This document shows, piece by piece, positions 32,895 to 40,888 of a stretch of DNA of 64,000 bases. Numbering within the stretch: the first letter of the stretch is position 1; every line of letters begins with the position of its first letter. Both the position numbers and the translations under genes were made by a program. Under the pieces are notes generated by a model that had not been told where the DNA came from, made no database searches, and was given only the letters and a program-made list of their open reading frames with translations. Source of the stretch: JALZAA01 sp035938395 (GTDB lineage: Bacteria > Actinomycetota > Acidimicrobiia > IMCC26256 > JACDBD01); assembly GCA_035938395.1 (NCBI GenBank), contig DASZGY010000023.1:1-64000 (forward strand). Reading direction: 5' to 3'.

Positions 32895-33842
32895 GTGCTG
32901 GCCCGGCGGCGGGATGGGGTCGGGCATCGTCGGTGGCTGCGGGCTGGGCGCGAGCGGCGTCGATGAGGTCACGTTGGCGGGCTTACCGCCGAACACGTGC
33001 ACGGGATCGCCGCGGTTCACGAGCGTGTGGAAGTACTCGGCGATGTGCATCGGGATGCGTACGCAGCCGTGGGACGCGGGTGTGGTCGGCACCGAGTCGT
33101 AGCCGTGCACCGCGATGCCCTTGTTGAAGTAGAACGGGTTGTACAGCTGGCCGAGCGGTGACTTGTCCCAACCCGGGCGGAACTCGGTATAGGTGAAGTC
33201 GCCGGAGGGCGTATTGGCGTCCTCGCACACGTGACTGGTCGGGTTCTCACGAGGCGTGTCGTAGCAATAGTTCTCACCCGAGCCGGACGACATGGTCGTG
33301 ATCAGCTTGGGCTGGTAGTTCTCGTAGAGCGTCAGGGTCTGCCCGGTGATGTCGACCTCGGTGCGGTTCGGCTCCGGCGTCGCGGCCATCGGTTGCTTGT
33401 ACTGGAAGAAGTTGAGCGAGAACACGTCGGCGTCGGTGATGCGACCGGTCGGGGCCGCGCCCCCGAGCTTCTGGAGCGTCTGCACCGCATAGGCGGTCTT
33501 CTGGTCGTAGATGCCGTCGACCGGGCCGGGATCGAAGTGGATGTCGGCCATCCGCTGCTCGTACGCCTGCACCTCCGGCCCTTGGGAGCCGGGGCCCACC
33601 ACTCCGCCCGGCACCGGGGGGAGTGCTGCCCACGGCGGCTGGATGATCGTCGTGGGCGGTGGGGCCGCGGTCGTCGGCGCCGGAGCAGCGGTCGTCGTGG
33701 GCGCGGCGGTGGTGGGCGTCGGCGCGGCGCGCTTCGTGGTCTTTTCGTCGCGCAGCGCCGAACCGGCGACGGCGATGCCCGAGACGAAGAGCGCCGCGAC
33801 CACCAACGAGACGAGCACGGGGAGTCGGAAAACCTGCCTCAG
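32889..33842 (-). CDS. Exported L,D-transpeptidase with peptidoglycan-binding domain, apparent CTG start
   Basis: Secreted cell-wall cross-linking enzyme of the YkuD/ErfK family, 317 residues. After the signal segment comes a Thr/Ala/Pro-rich linker (about 35-65), a peptidoglycan-binding-1 domain (GSQGPEVQAYEQRMADIHFD), and the YkuD domain with the catalytic pattern AVHGYDSVPTTPASHGCVRI. A GTG at 33818 would start the protein without the basic n-region of a signal peptide. CTG 33842 adds the residues following it (RQVFRLPV), giving a proper signal peptide, and AGGAG sits 6 bases upstream. A TACAGT -10 lies at 33874-33879. The C-terminus is Pro-rich. Confidence 0.88.
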   Translation of the reverse strand: MRQVFRLPVLVSLVVAALFVSGIAVAGSALRDEKTTKRAAPTPTTAAPTTTAAPAPTTAAPPPTTIIQPPWAALPPVPGGVVGPGSQGPEVQAYEQRMADIHFDPGPVDGIYDQKTAYAVQTLQKLGGAAPTGRITDADVFSLNFFQYKQPMAATPEPNRTEVDITGQTLTLYENYQPKLITTMSSGSGENYCYDTPRENPTSHVCEDANTPSGDFTYTEFRPGWDKSPLGQLYNPFYFNKGIAVHGYDSVPTTPASHGCVRIPMHIAEYFHTLVNRGDPVHVFGGKPANVTSSTPLAPSPQPPTMPDPIPPPGQHA

Positions 33843-33873
33843 GGCTTGCTCCTGTCGACGCTCGGAACTGCGA

Positions 33874-33879
33874 ACTGTA
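33874..33879 (-). promoter_or_regulatory. Candidate -10 box (TACAGT) for the L,D-transpeptidase gene
   Basis: TACAGT on the minus strand matches TAnnnT, and transcription would start about 25-30 bases before CTG 33842, leaving room for the AGGAG ribosome site. No clear -35 is seen. Confidence 0.4.
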
Positions 33880-33949
33880 CCGGGGCGGTCACACCGGCCG
33901 GTGCCACCTGGCCTGCGGACGCCCGGCCCCGCCGGGCGCCCCGCTCAAA

Positions 33950-33978
33950 CTTGACCGTGCGGTCAAGGGTAATAGGGT
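33950..33978 (+). promoter_or_regulatory. TetR-type operator over a TTGACC-N16-TAGGGT promoter
   Basis: CTTGACC-GTGC-GGTCAAG (33950-33967) is an 18-bp perfect palindrome. Its left half doubles as a -35 (TTGACC 33951-33956) for a -10 TAGGGT at 33973-33978, so a bound repressor would block the promoter of the LLM oxidoreductase operon. Nearly the same sequence (TTGACCGAGCGGTC) lies before the acyl-CoA dehydrogenase pair at 56850-56867. Confidence 0.65.
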
Positions 33979-34013
33979 GACCTCCGATCCAGGAGCCGGA
34001 CCGGGGGGTCGCC

Positions 34014-35183
34014 GTGCGGTTCTTCTCGTTCCACCTCATGCCGTACACGCAGCTGTCGCCCGACTACGACGGCCCCGCCTGGGTCACGTGCCCGAACGAG
34101 CTGTACGACCCGCAGGTCGGGAACGAGCTGTACAACACCTATCTCGACGAGCTCATCTACGCCGAGGAAGTCGGGTTCGACGGCGTCTGTGTGAACGAGC
34201 ATCACCAGAACGCCTACGGCAACATGCCGTCGCCGAACCTGATCGCTTCGATTCTGGCCCGCCAGACGAGCCGCATCCGGATCGCCGTCGTCGGCAATGC
34301 CCTGCCGCTCTACGACCCGCCGACGCGGGTCGCCGAGGAGTTCGCCATGATCGACGTGATCAGCGGCGGGCGCCTGATCGCGGGCATGGTCGTCGGCGGA
34401 GGCCCGGAGTACTACTCGTTCTCGGTCAACCCGGCGCACGCCCGGGAGCGCTTCCAGGAGGCGCACGACCTCATCACGAAGGCGTGGACCACACCGGGCC
34501 CCTTCGAGTGGGTGAGCAAGCACTACCGCATCCGGTACGTCAACCCCTGGCCGCGTCCGATCCAGCAGCCGCATCCGGAGATCTGGATCCCGGGGGCGGG
34601 ATCCATCGAGACGATGGAGTTCGTCGCCCGCAACCACTACGCCTACATGGGCATCCCGTACTTCCACCTCGACGTGTTCAAGCGGTACTTCTCGATGTTC
34701 CGGGAGGCGTGCGAGTCCGAGGGCTACGAGGCGGATCCGCTGCAAGCCGGTTGGCTGGTGCCGATCTACGTGGCCGAGACCGACGAGCAGGCCCGGCGCG
34801 AGTACGAGGAGCACCTCTGGTACTTCGTCAAGCGCCTGTTGCCGGGGATCACGATCCAGCCGCCCGGGTACACGTCGGTGCGATCCCTCGGCAGCATCCT
34901 GAAGTCGGCGGGGTCGTTCATGCTCAACGTCGAGACGTGGGATCAGATCGTCGACGGCCGCTACGCGATCGTCGGCTCGCCCGAGACCGTCACGGAGCAG
35001 CTCGTCGACGCCCTGAGCGCGCTGGGGACGGGCAACCTGCTCGGCCTGTTCCAGCTCGGAAGCCTGCCCGACCACCTCACGCGCAAGAACATGGCGCTGT
35101 TCGCCGAGCAGGTCATGCCGAAGCTGCGGGCCGAGTTCCCCGAGGGCAAACCGGTGCACCGCCCGCAGGCCGCGGTGGCGTAG
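34014..35183 (+). CDS. LLM-class flavin-dependent oxidoreductase (luciferase-like monooxygenase)
   Basis: Luciferase-fold flavoprotein of 389 residues using FMN or F420. Family segments include YLDELIYAEEVGFDGVCVNE, HHQNAYGNMPSPNLIASILA, RVAEEFAMIDVISGGRLIAG, MVVGGGPEYYSFSVNPAHAR and RERFQEAHDLITKAW; PQPHPEIWIPG-type residues and a C-terminal TGNLLGLFQLG also match. Many members are monooxygenases on lipophilic compounds. Start GTG 34014. It is followed after 5 bases by an alpha/beta hydrolase and then a methyltransferase, and it is preceded by a TetR-type operator, so the operon is probably substrate-inducible catabolism (inference). The substrate is unknown. Confidence 0.88.
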   Translation: MRFFSFHLMPYTQLSPDYDGPAWVTCPNELYDPQVGNELYNTYLDELIYAEEVGFDGVCVNEHHQNAYGNMPSPNLIASILARQTSRIRIAVVGNALPLYDPPTRVAEEFAMIDVISGGRLIAGMVVGGGPEYYSFSVNPAHARERFQEAHDLITKAWTTPGPFEWVSKHYRIRYVNPWPRPIQQPHPEIWIPGAGSIETMEFVARNHYAYMGIPYFHLDVFKRYFSMFREACESEGYEADPLQAGWLVPIYVAETDEQARREYEEHLWYFVKRLLPGITIQPPGYTSVRSLGSILKSAGSFMLNVETWDQIVDGRYAIVGSPETVTEQLVDALSALGTGNLLGLFQLGSLPDHLTRKNMALFAEQVMPKLRAEFPEGKPVHRPQAAVA

Positions 35184-35188
35184 CCGCC

Positions 35189-36007
35189 ATGCCGCAGACA
35201 CTGACCGAGGAGCGTGTCGACGCGCCCATCGGCAAGATCCAGGTGTTCCGGGCCGGCGCCGGCGACCCGCTGGTCTACCTGCACTCGGCCGGTGGCGAAC
35301 CGACGAACCCCGCGCTCGAAGACCTCGCCGACTCGTTCGCCGTGATGGTGCCGGTGTTCCCCGGCTACGGGGAGTCGGAGGGCATCGACCAGATCGACAG
35401 CATGGAGGACGCCGTCTTCCACCTGCTCGACATGTGGGAGCTGCTCGGCGTCGACGCTCCGATCGTCGTCGGCCTGTCGCTGGGCGGGTGGATGGCGATG
35501 GAGCTCGCGACCCGTTACCCGGAGCGTGTCGGGAAGATGGTGCTCGTGAACCCGGTCGGCATCTACATCGATGACGTGCCGATGGCGGAGATGTTCGGCC
35601 GCACACCGGCCGAGCTCGCCGAGATGCTGTTCGCCGATCAGTCGCACCCCATCGCACAGGCGATGCACGCGATGGCGGAGTTCACCGGTGACGTCGGGCG
35701 TCAGGTCGAGATCCCGATCGAGATGGTGCTGCCGATGTGGAAGGCGATCAGCGCCACCGCCAAGCTCGGCTGGGACCCGTACCTCCATAACCCGAAGCTG
35801 CGCGGCCGCCTGCGCCGCATCACCGCGCCAACTCTGGTGGTCGCCGGCGCGCAGGACGGGCTCGTGCCCCCGATCTACGCCGAGACGTTCGCGGCCGAGA
35901 TCCCCGACGCGCGCCTCGAGGTCATCGACGGTGCCGCCCACTGGCTGCCGTTCGAGAAGCCCGCCGAGCTCGCCGCGCTGGTCCGGGAGTTCGCCACCTC
36001 CCGGTGA
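35189..36007 (+). CDS. Alpha/beta hydrolase
   Basis: 272-residue alpha/beta-hydrolase-fold enzyme. The nucleophile elbow is VVGLSLGGWMAMELA, the acid lies in VVAGAQDGLVP and the histidine in DGAAHWLPFEKP; LVYLHSAGGEP supplies the oxyanion-hole loop. Spacing and length fit esterases and C-C hydrolases of aromatic or terpenoid breakdown pathways. It is co-transcribed with the LLM oxidoreductase and would act on the product of that enzyme, for example an ester or lactone (inference). ATG 35189 has no strong ribosome site. The stop overlaps the GTG of the methyltransferase gene (GTGA). Confidence 0.9.
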   Translation: MPQTLTEERVDAPIGKIQVFRAGAGDPLVYLHSAGGEPTNPALEDLADSFAVMVPVFPGYGESEGIDQIDSMEDAVFHLLDMWELLGVDAPIVVGLSLGGWMAMELATRYPERVGKMVLVNPVGIYIDDVPMAEMFGRTPAELAEMLFADQSHPIAQAMHAMAEFTGDVGRQVEIPIEMVLPMWKAISATAKLGWDPYLHNPKLRGRLRRITAPTLVVAGAQDGLVPPIYAETFAAEIPDARLEVIDGAAHWLPFEKPAELAALVREFATSR

Positions 36008-36660
36008 CGACGGTGCGGCGGGTGATCGACCGTCTCGTTCGCGATGGGAGTGCGGTCGCGCGTTCCGACGGGACAGTGCACACCCTGTTCCCGGTCGCCG
36101 CGAGCCCCTCCGAGGGGGAAGCACTACGGAACTGGGTGGTGCGCGAACGCGCCGCTCGAACGATCGAAGTCGGCCTTGGATACGGAATCTCGGCCCTGTT
36201 CATCTGCGAGGGCCTTCTCACGAACGGCGCCGCCGGTTCGCGTCATGTCGCCATGGACCCGCACCAAGGCACGAGGTTCGCCAATTGCGGCTCGCAGTTC
36301 CTCGACGAAGCCGGCGTTGCGGACATGGTGGAGTTCCACAACGGCGAGTCGCAGCTCGTTCTTCCTCGCCTGCTCGAGGACGGCCGTCGCTTCGATCTCG
36401 CCTTCGTCGACGGGAACCATCGCTTCGACGGCGTCTTCGTCGACCTCGTCTATCTCGGTCGGCTCATCCGTCCGGGAGGGGTCGTCTTCGTGGACGACTA
36501 TCAGCTGCCCGCCGTGGCGCGCGCAGCTTCCTTCTTCGTGGCGAACGTCGGATGGACAGTCGCGCAGGTGTCACCCGCCGACGAGTTGCACCAGTGGGCC
36601 GTTCTCCGGACGTCCACCGTGGCGGACACGCGACGCTTCGACGACTTCGTGGACTTCTGA
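36004..36660 (+). CDS. Class I SAM-dependent methyltransferase (methyltransferase-24 type)
   Basis: 218-residue protein with SAM-binding elements TIEVGLGYGISALFICEGLL (motif I), VAMDPHQGTRFANCG and DLAFVDGNHRFDGVFVDL, followed by RPGGVVFVDDYQLPAVARA. This is the methyltransferase-24 / class I O-methyltransferase pattern seen in small-molecule and sugar methylases. Start GTG 36004 overlaps the hydrolase stop. Codon usage looks slightly richer in A/T than the flanking genes, which hints at a different origin, but I have not measured it. It converges with an L,D-transpeptidase gene with only 4 bases between stops. Substrate unknown. Confidence 0.75.
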   Translation: MTTVRRVIDRLVRDGSAVARSDGTVHTLFPVAASPSEGEALRNWVVRERAARTIEVGLGYGISALFICEGLLTNGAAGSRHVAMDPHQGTRFANCGSQFLDEAGVADMVEFHNGESQLVLPRLLEDGRRFDLAFVDGNHRFDGVFVDLVYLGRLIRPGGVVFVDDYQLPAVARAASFFVANVGWTVAQVSPADELHQWAVLRTSTVADTRRFDDFVDF

Positions 36661-36664
36661 GCCG

Positions 36665-37480
36665 CTAGGCGAGGATGGTGACGGGGGTGCCGAGCGGCGC
36701 CTGGGCGGCGATCTGCTCGATGATGTCGTTCGGGACGCGGACGCAGCCGTTCGAGATGTTCTGGCCGACCTGACCCGGGTTGCTCGTGCCGTGCACGGCC
36801 AGCTGGCCGGGGCCGCCCTTGAACGACGTCAGCACGTCGGAGTAGCCGGAGATACCGAGGGCGAACACGCCGTAGCCGGCGTTCGGCTGGCTGTGCAGGT
36901 CGAGTGGATCGGTGACGTAGAACTTGCCCACCGGGGTCGGGGTCTTGTCGGCGCCGACCACGACGCCGGAGTCGAGGACGGGCTGGCCGAGTTTCAGCAG
37001 CGTGAGCTTGTGCGCACCGAGCTCGATCCTGATCTCGTAGTCACTCTGCCCGAGGGTGACATCGCTCGCCTTGATCCAGCCGCTCGCCCCGTTGGGCCGG
37101 ATCGGGAGCAGCACGTTGAGCCAACCCGGGCGGGAGCTCTGGTCGGTGACGAGGAACGTGCGCGGGAGGCCGTACTCGGTCTTGTCGGACAGCTTCGTGA
37201 CGGCGGCGGAGGTCTCGACCGCGTCCTGGTACGCCGTGAGCTGGGGGACCTTCTGCGTCGCCGTGACCGCGGCCACCGGCTTGGGGACGGTGGTGGTCGT
37301 CGTGCTGGGGGCGGCGGCCCGCTTCCTGGGTGCGGCCTTGGCGTCGTCGCGCAGGAGGGCCCATCCGGCTATCCCGGCGACGGCGAGGCCGGCGACCACA
37401 CCGGCGGCGATCGCAGCCCGTAGGCGTCTGCGGCGCACACGGCGCGCAGAACGATCCGAACGCGGAGGGGTAGCTGCCAT
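36665..37480 (-). CDS. Exported L,D-transpeptidase (YkuD/ErfK)
   Basis: 271-residue L,D-transpeptidase with a basic N-terminus, one membrane segment (AAIAAGVVAGLAVAGIAGWAL) and a Thr/Pro linker, so the catalytic part is outside the membrane. Residues about 85-150 form an SH3-like or dimerisation region. The YkuD domain (about 150-271) has DPLDLHSQPNAGYGVFALGI and the catalytic LAVHGTSNPGQVGQNISNGC with the nucleophile Cys followed by VRVPNDIIEQI. It would form 3-3 cross-links or attach proteins to peptidoglycan. It is the second such enzyme within 5 kb and differs in domain content from the one at 32889-33842. Confidence 0.9.
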   Translation of the reverse strand: MAATPPRSDRSARRVRRRRLRAAIAAGVVAGLAVAGIAGWALLRDDAKAAPRKRAAAPSTTTTTVPKPVAAVTATQKVPQLTAYQDAVETSAAVTKLSDKTEYGLPRTFLVTDQSSRPGWLNVLLPIRPNGASGWIKASDVTLGQSDYEIRIELGAHKLTLLKLGQPVLDSGVVVGADKTPTPVGKFYVTDPLDLHSQPNAGYGVFALGISGYSDVLTSFKGGPGQLAVHGTSNPGQVGQNISNGCVRVPNDIIEQIAAQAPLGTPVTILA

Positions 37481-37541
37481 GGGGCCCGCAGACTACCGAA
37501 CAGGGGGCAGGCGGCGGATGCCGCCCCCGACCTCGCGGAGC

Positions 37542-37721
37542 TCAGTTCCCGGCGTGCGTGGACTCCTGCTCGAGCAGCTGCTCGAGGGGATCAGAGTCGG
37601 GGTTGATCGCGGCAAGGCGCAGGTCGAGTAGGAAGTCGACCACCTCGGCCGCCGAGACGAGGTCGCGGCTCCGGTACTGCTCGAGTGCCGAGTCGATCAT
37701 CGTCACCAGCGCCTGGCTCAT
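37542..37721 (-). CDS. Small conserved-looking protein, 59 residues
   Basis: Short acidic helical protein beginning MSQALVTMIDSALEQYRSRD and containing EVVDFLLDLRLAAIN; no membrane segment or cysteine. ATG 37721 is chosen because AAGGGG lies 5 bases upstream; an ATG 36 bases further upstream has no such site. The regular hydrophobic spacing and good ribosome site argue for a real gene. I do not recognise the family. It stands alone, 61 bases upstream of the transpeptidase start on the same strand in reading direction. Confidence 0.6.
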   Translation of the reverse strand: MSQALVTMIDSALEQYRSRDLVSAAEVVDFLLDLRLAAINPDSDPLEQLLEQESTHAGN

Positions 37722-37797
37722 CTCAGCCCCTTCCCAGTCGGCCTTCCGAGTGATCAACGTAGTCGGTCAACGTTCCATGCCCGTGTCACGTTTATAT

Positions 37798-37823
37798 CCG
37801 GGGTGTGAACGACGTCACCCCGG
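37798..37823. promoter_or_regulatory. Hairpin / operator-like palindrome upstream of the redoxin gene
   Basis: CCGGGGTG (37798-37805) and CACCCCGG (37816-37823) are perfectly complementary with a 10-base centre. It lies between the starts of the small protein and the redoxin gene, so it could be an operator for either; a TAGCCT -10-like box follows at 37847-37852, 7 bases before ATG 37860. Confidence 0.35.
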
Positions 37824-37859
37824 TCATCGGGGCGTTTCCACCCGAATAGCCTGAAGACG

Positions 37860-38315
37860 ATGCTCTCGCTCGGAGATCGCGCTCCTTCGCTGCAGCTCCC
37901 CGACGCGGCCACCGGCGAATCCGTCACCGACCCGTGGCGGGAGGGTCCCGTGGTTCTCGCCTTCTTCAAGACCACGTGCCCGGTCTGCCAGATGGCCGCG
38001 CCCAAGGTGCAGGCGCTGGCCGAGGCCGGGGTGCGCGTCGTCGCGGTGGGCGAGGACCCGCCGCCGGCGATCCAGACCTACGCCGACCGCTACGGCCAGA
38101 AGGTCCCGACGCTCAGCGAGACGGCTCCGTATCCCGCCTCGGACGCGTTCGGGATCGACACCGTGCCGACGCTGTTCCGCGTCGACGAGGACGGCACCGT
38201 CCGCGACGCGGTGGTGTCTTGGGACCGAGCCGAATGGAACCGGTTCGCCGAAGCAGCCGGCGGTGCCGCGGTCTCGGACGAGGGAGACGGGCTCCCTCCG
38301 TTCCGCCCCGGCTGA
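37860..38315 (+). CDS. Peroxiredoxin/TlpA-like thiol-disulfide redoxin
   Basis: 151-residue thioredoxin-fold protein with no signal peptide. The N-terminal MLSLGDRAPSLQLPD is typical of AhpC/TSA and redoxin proteins, and the redox motif is Cys40-Pro-Val-Cys43 in AFFKTTCPVCQMAAP. A cis-proline region follows as GIDTVPTLFRVDEDG. It probably reduces peroxides or protein disulfides in the cytoplasm. A TAGCCT box 7 bases before the ATG suggests a leaderless message. It converges with sufU, 45 bases away; an Fe-S repair link is possible but not shown. Confidence 0.88.
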   Translation: MLSLGDRAPSLQLPDAATGESVTDPWREGPVVLAFFKTTCPVCQMAAPKVQALAEAGVRVVAVGEDPPPAIQTYADRYGQKVPTLSETAPYPASDAFGIDTVPTLFRVDEDGTVRDAVVSWDRAEWNRFAEAAGGAAVSDEGDGLPPFRPG

Positions 38316-38360
38316 AACAGCCGCAACGCCTGACCCGGTCGGGTCAGCACGCTCCGAGGG

Positions 38361-38852
38361 CTAGGCGTCGACCGACTCGCGTTCGTCGAGACCTTGCTGG
38401 AGGGTGTTCCAGGCGAGGGTCGCGCACTTGATGCGCACCGGGAACTTGACGACGCCCTGTAGCGCTTCGAGGTCGCCGAGGCGCACGCCTTCGAGCTCGG
38501 CGGTGAGGTCCGAGCCGTCGCTCTCGCCCTCGAGCTTCGACTCGTGGATGGACATCAGCGCCTTGAAGGCGCGGATGAGCTTGCGGGCCTCGTCGACCGG
38601 CTTTCCCTTCACCGCCGCGCTCATCATCGACGTCGACGCCTGACTGATCGAGCATCCCTGCCCGTCGATCTTGACGTCGCGGACGGTCTCGGTATCGGGA
38701 TCGATGTCGAGGTAGAGGACGACCTCGTCGCCGCACAGCGGATTGAAGCCCTCGGCCTTGGTGGCCGGGGGGACCGGGAGGTCGCCGCGGTTCCGGGGCG
38801 AGCGGTAGTGGTCGAGGATGATCTCGCGGTAGAGGTCTTCGAGGCCGGGCAT
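38361..38852 (-). CDS. sufU: SufU (IscU-like) sulfur-transfer protein
   Basis: Zinc-binding sulfurtransferase partner of SufS, 163 residues. It has LYREIILDHYRSPRNRGDL at the start and three conserved cysteines, in NPLCGDEVVLYL, DGQGCSISQASTSMM and RIKCATLAWNTL, plus the extra roughly 20-residue insertion between the last two that separates SufU from IscU. It accepts persulfide sulfur from SufS and passes it to SufB. It is the last gene of the sufC-sufS-sufU operon, 15 bases after sufS. Confidence 0.95.
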   Translation of the reverse strand: MPGLEDLYREIILDHYRSPRNRGDLPVPPATKAEGFNPLCGDEVVLYLDIDPDTETVRDVKIDGQGCSISQASTSMMSAAVKGKPVDEARKLIRAFKALMSIHESKLEGESDGSDLTAELEGVRLGDLEALQGVVKFPVRIKCATLAWNTLQQGLDERESVDA

Positions 38853-38867
38853 CGGGGGGACTCCGTT

Positions 38868-40106
38868 CTAGATGGCGAAGAATTTCTCGGCCTTGGCCAA
38901 CGACTCGACGAGTGCGTCGGCGTCACTCTCGTCGTTGTACACGTAGAGCGAGGCGCGGGTGGTGGCGGGCACACCGAGCACCCGCATCAGAGGTTTCGCA
39001 CAGTGGTGTGACGCCCGCACGCACACGCCGTCCTCGTCGAGCACCTGGGCGACGTCGTGGGCGTGAATGCGGTCGAACAGGAACGAGATCGCGCCGCCGC
39101 GCTGATCGACGTCGCGGGGGCCGTGAACGTGCAGGCGGTTCTCGAAGCGCTCCTCGAGCGCCCGGAGCGTGTACTCGGTGAGCTGCTTCTCGTGGGCGCG
39201 GACCGCGTCCATTCCGAGCGCCGAGAGGTAGTCGATAGCGGCGGCGAGCCCGCTGGCCTCGACGAACGGCATGGTCCCGGCCTCGAACTTCCAGGGCACC
39301 TCGTTGGGCTCGAAGCCGTCGAAGCGCACATCGGTGATCATCTCGCCGCCGCCGAGGAAGGGCGGCATCGCGTCGAGCAGCTCGGCGCGGGCCCAGAGGC
39401 CGCCGAGACCGGTCGGGCCGAGCATCTTGTGGCCGGTGAAGCCGACGAAGTCGGCGTCCCACGCCTGCACGTCGACCGGGAGGTGGGGGACGGCCTGGGC
39501 GGCGTCCACGTTCACGAGGGCGCCGGCGGCGTGGGCGGCGTCGGACAGCAATCGGATGTCGTTCAGCGTCCCGAGCACGTTCGACATGGCCGTGACCGAC
39601 AGGAGCTTCGCCCCGTCCAGCAGCCGGTCGAGGTCGGTGAGGTCGAGCTGGAAGTCGTCCGTGATCGGGATCCAGCGCAGCTCGACGCCGCGCTCCTCGA
39701 CGAGGATGTGCCACGGCACGACGTTGGCGTGGTGCTCCATCTCGGTGATGACCACCGCATCGCCCGGCCCGAGGTTCTTTCGGGCCCAGGAGTACGCGAC
39801 GAGGTTCATCGCCTCGGTGATGTTCTTCGTGAACACGATCTCGCTGGTGGCGCGCGCGTTGAGCAGCTTGGCCACCTTGGCGCGGGCGCCCTCGTAGGCG
39901 GCGGTCGACTCCTCGGCGATCGTGTAGATGCCGCGGTGCACGTTCGCGTAGTGGTGGCGGTGGTGGTGCTCCATGGCGTCGAGCACCGAGCGCGGCTTCT
40001 GGGACGACGACGCCGAGTCGAGATACACGAGCGGCTTGCCGTTGACCTTGCGCTCGAAGATCGGGAAGTCGGCCTTGACGCGGCTGACGTCGAGGACCTC
40101 GGTCAT
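38868..40106 (-). CDS. sufS: Cysteine desulfurase SufS
   Basis: Type II PLP-dependent cysteine desulfurase, 412 residues, supplying sulfur for Fe-S clusters. Features are YLDSASSSQKPRSVLDAMEH, IVFTKNITEAMNLVAYSW, ITEMEHHANVVPW, DFVGFTGHKMLGPTGLG with the PLP lysine, and the catalytic cysteine in RASHHCAKPLMRVLG. ATG 40106 overlaps the stop of the second sufC (ATGA). It lies between sufC and sufU in one leftward operon separated by about 6 kb from sufBD. Confidence 0.97.
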   Translation of the reverse strand: MTEVLDVSRVKADFPIFERKVNGKPLVYLDSASSSQKPRSVLDAMEHHHRHHYANVHRGIYTIAEESTAAYEGARAKVAKLLNARATSEIVFTKNITEAMNLVAYSWARKNLGPGDAVVITEMEHHANVVPWHILVEERGVELRWIPITDDFQLDLTDLDRLLDGAKLLSVTAMSNVLGTLNDIRLLSDAAHAAGALVNVDAAQAVPHLPVDVQAWDADFVGFTGHKMLGPTGLGGLWARAELLDAMPPFLGGGEMITDVRFDGFEPNEVPWKFEAGTMPFVEASGLAAAIDYLSALGMDAVRAHEKQLTEYTLRALEERFENRLHVHGPRDVDQRGGAISFLFDRIHAHDVAQVLDEDGVCVRASHHCAKPLMRVLGVPATTRASLYVYNDESDADALVESLAKAEKFFAI

Positions 40107-40882
40107 CCCCCCACCTCCGCGGTGCGGAAGGCGTCGAAGCCTTCGCCCTCGAGGCGGTCGGCGAGCTCGCGGCCGCCCGAGGCGACGATGCGCCCGCCGA
40201 GCAGGATGTGGACGGCGTCGGGCGTGAGGTGCTCGAGAATCCGCCGGTAGTGCGTGATGAGCAGGATCCCGAGCTGCGGTCGCGCCGAGCGGACCGCTTC
40301 GATGCCGCGGGCCACGACACCGAGCGCGTCGATGTCGAGACCGGAGTCGGTCTCGTCGAGCACGGCGAAATCGGGCTCCATCAGCGCCATCTGGAGGATC
40401 TCGTTCCGCTTCTTCTCACCGCCGGAGAACCCCTCGTTGAGGTACCGGTCGATGAACCGTGTGTCCATGCCCAGCCGACCGGCCCACTCGATGACCGCCA
40501 TGCGGACCTCGAGCACCGAGAAGTCGTCGATGCCCTTCCGGGCCGACAGCGCCTGGCGGAGGAAGTTCAGCACGCTCACCCCGGGGATCTCCTCGGGGTG
40601 TTGAAAGCCGAGGAAGAGCCCCCGGCTGGCGCGCTCGTTCGTCGACAGGCCGGTGATGTCCTCGCCCTCGAAGCGGATCCGGCCCGCCGTCACGTCGTAG
40701 GCGGGATTGCCGAGGAGCGTCGCCGCCAGCGTCGACTTGCCCGATCCGTTCGGGCCCATGAGGGCGTGCAGTTCGCCCGCAGGCACGGCGAGGGACACTC
40801 CCTGCAGAATCTCCTTGCCCTCGACCGCGACGTGGAGATCGTCGATCTCGAGCGCGGGGCCGGGGTTCGAATCCGAGGCCAT
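40103..40882 (-). CDS. sufC: SufC ATPase, second copy
   Basis: ABC-type ATPase of Fe-S assembly, 259 residues. Walker A MGPNGSGKST, Q-loop FLGFQHPEEIPGVSVLNFL, signature FSGGEKKRNEILQMALMEP and Walker B FAVLDETDSGLDIDALG are canonical; this copy is closer to textbook SufC than the one at 32048-32875. It heads the sufC-sufS-sufU operon. A TACAAT -10 (40889-40894, minus strand) lies 6 bases before ATG 40882, suggesting a leaderless message, and the shared palindrome lies just beyond it. Having two SufC proteins and one SufBD pair in the window is unusual. Confidence 0.95.
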   Translation of the reverse strand: MASDSNPGPALEIDDLHVAVEGKEILQGVSLAVPAGELHALMGPNGSGKSTLAATLLGNPAYDVTAGRIRFEGEDITGLSTNERASRGLFLGFQHPEEIPGVSVLNFLRQALSARKGIDDFSVLEVRMAVIEWAGRLGMDTRFIDRYLNEGFSGGEKKRNEILQMALMEPDFAVLDETDSGLDIDALGVVARGIEAVRSARPQLGILLITHYRRILEHLTPDAVHILLGGRIVASGGRELADRLEGEGFDAFRTAEVGG

Positions 40883-40888
40883 GGCCCG

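Noticed and set aside
33818..33842. GTG 33818 as start of the L,D-transpeptidase
   Set aside because: It would begin inside the signal peptide without basic residues and has no ribosome site, while CTG 33842 provides both; kept only as an alternative.
40860..40875. GGTTCGAATCC-like T-loop sequence suggesting a tRNA
   Set aside because: It lies in the sufC N-terminal coding region (codons for ASDSNPG) and there is no matching acceptor stem, D-arm or anticodon arm on either strand.
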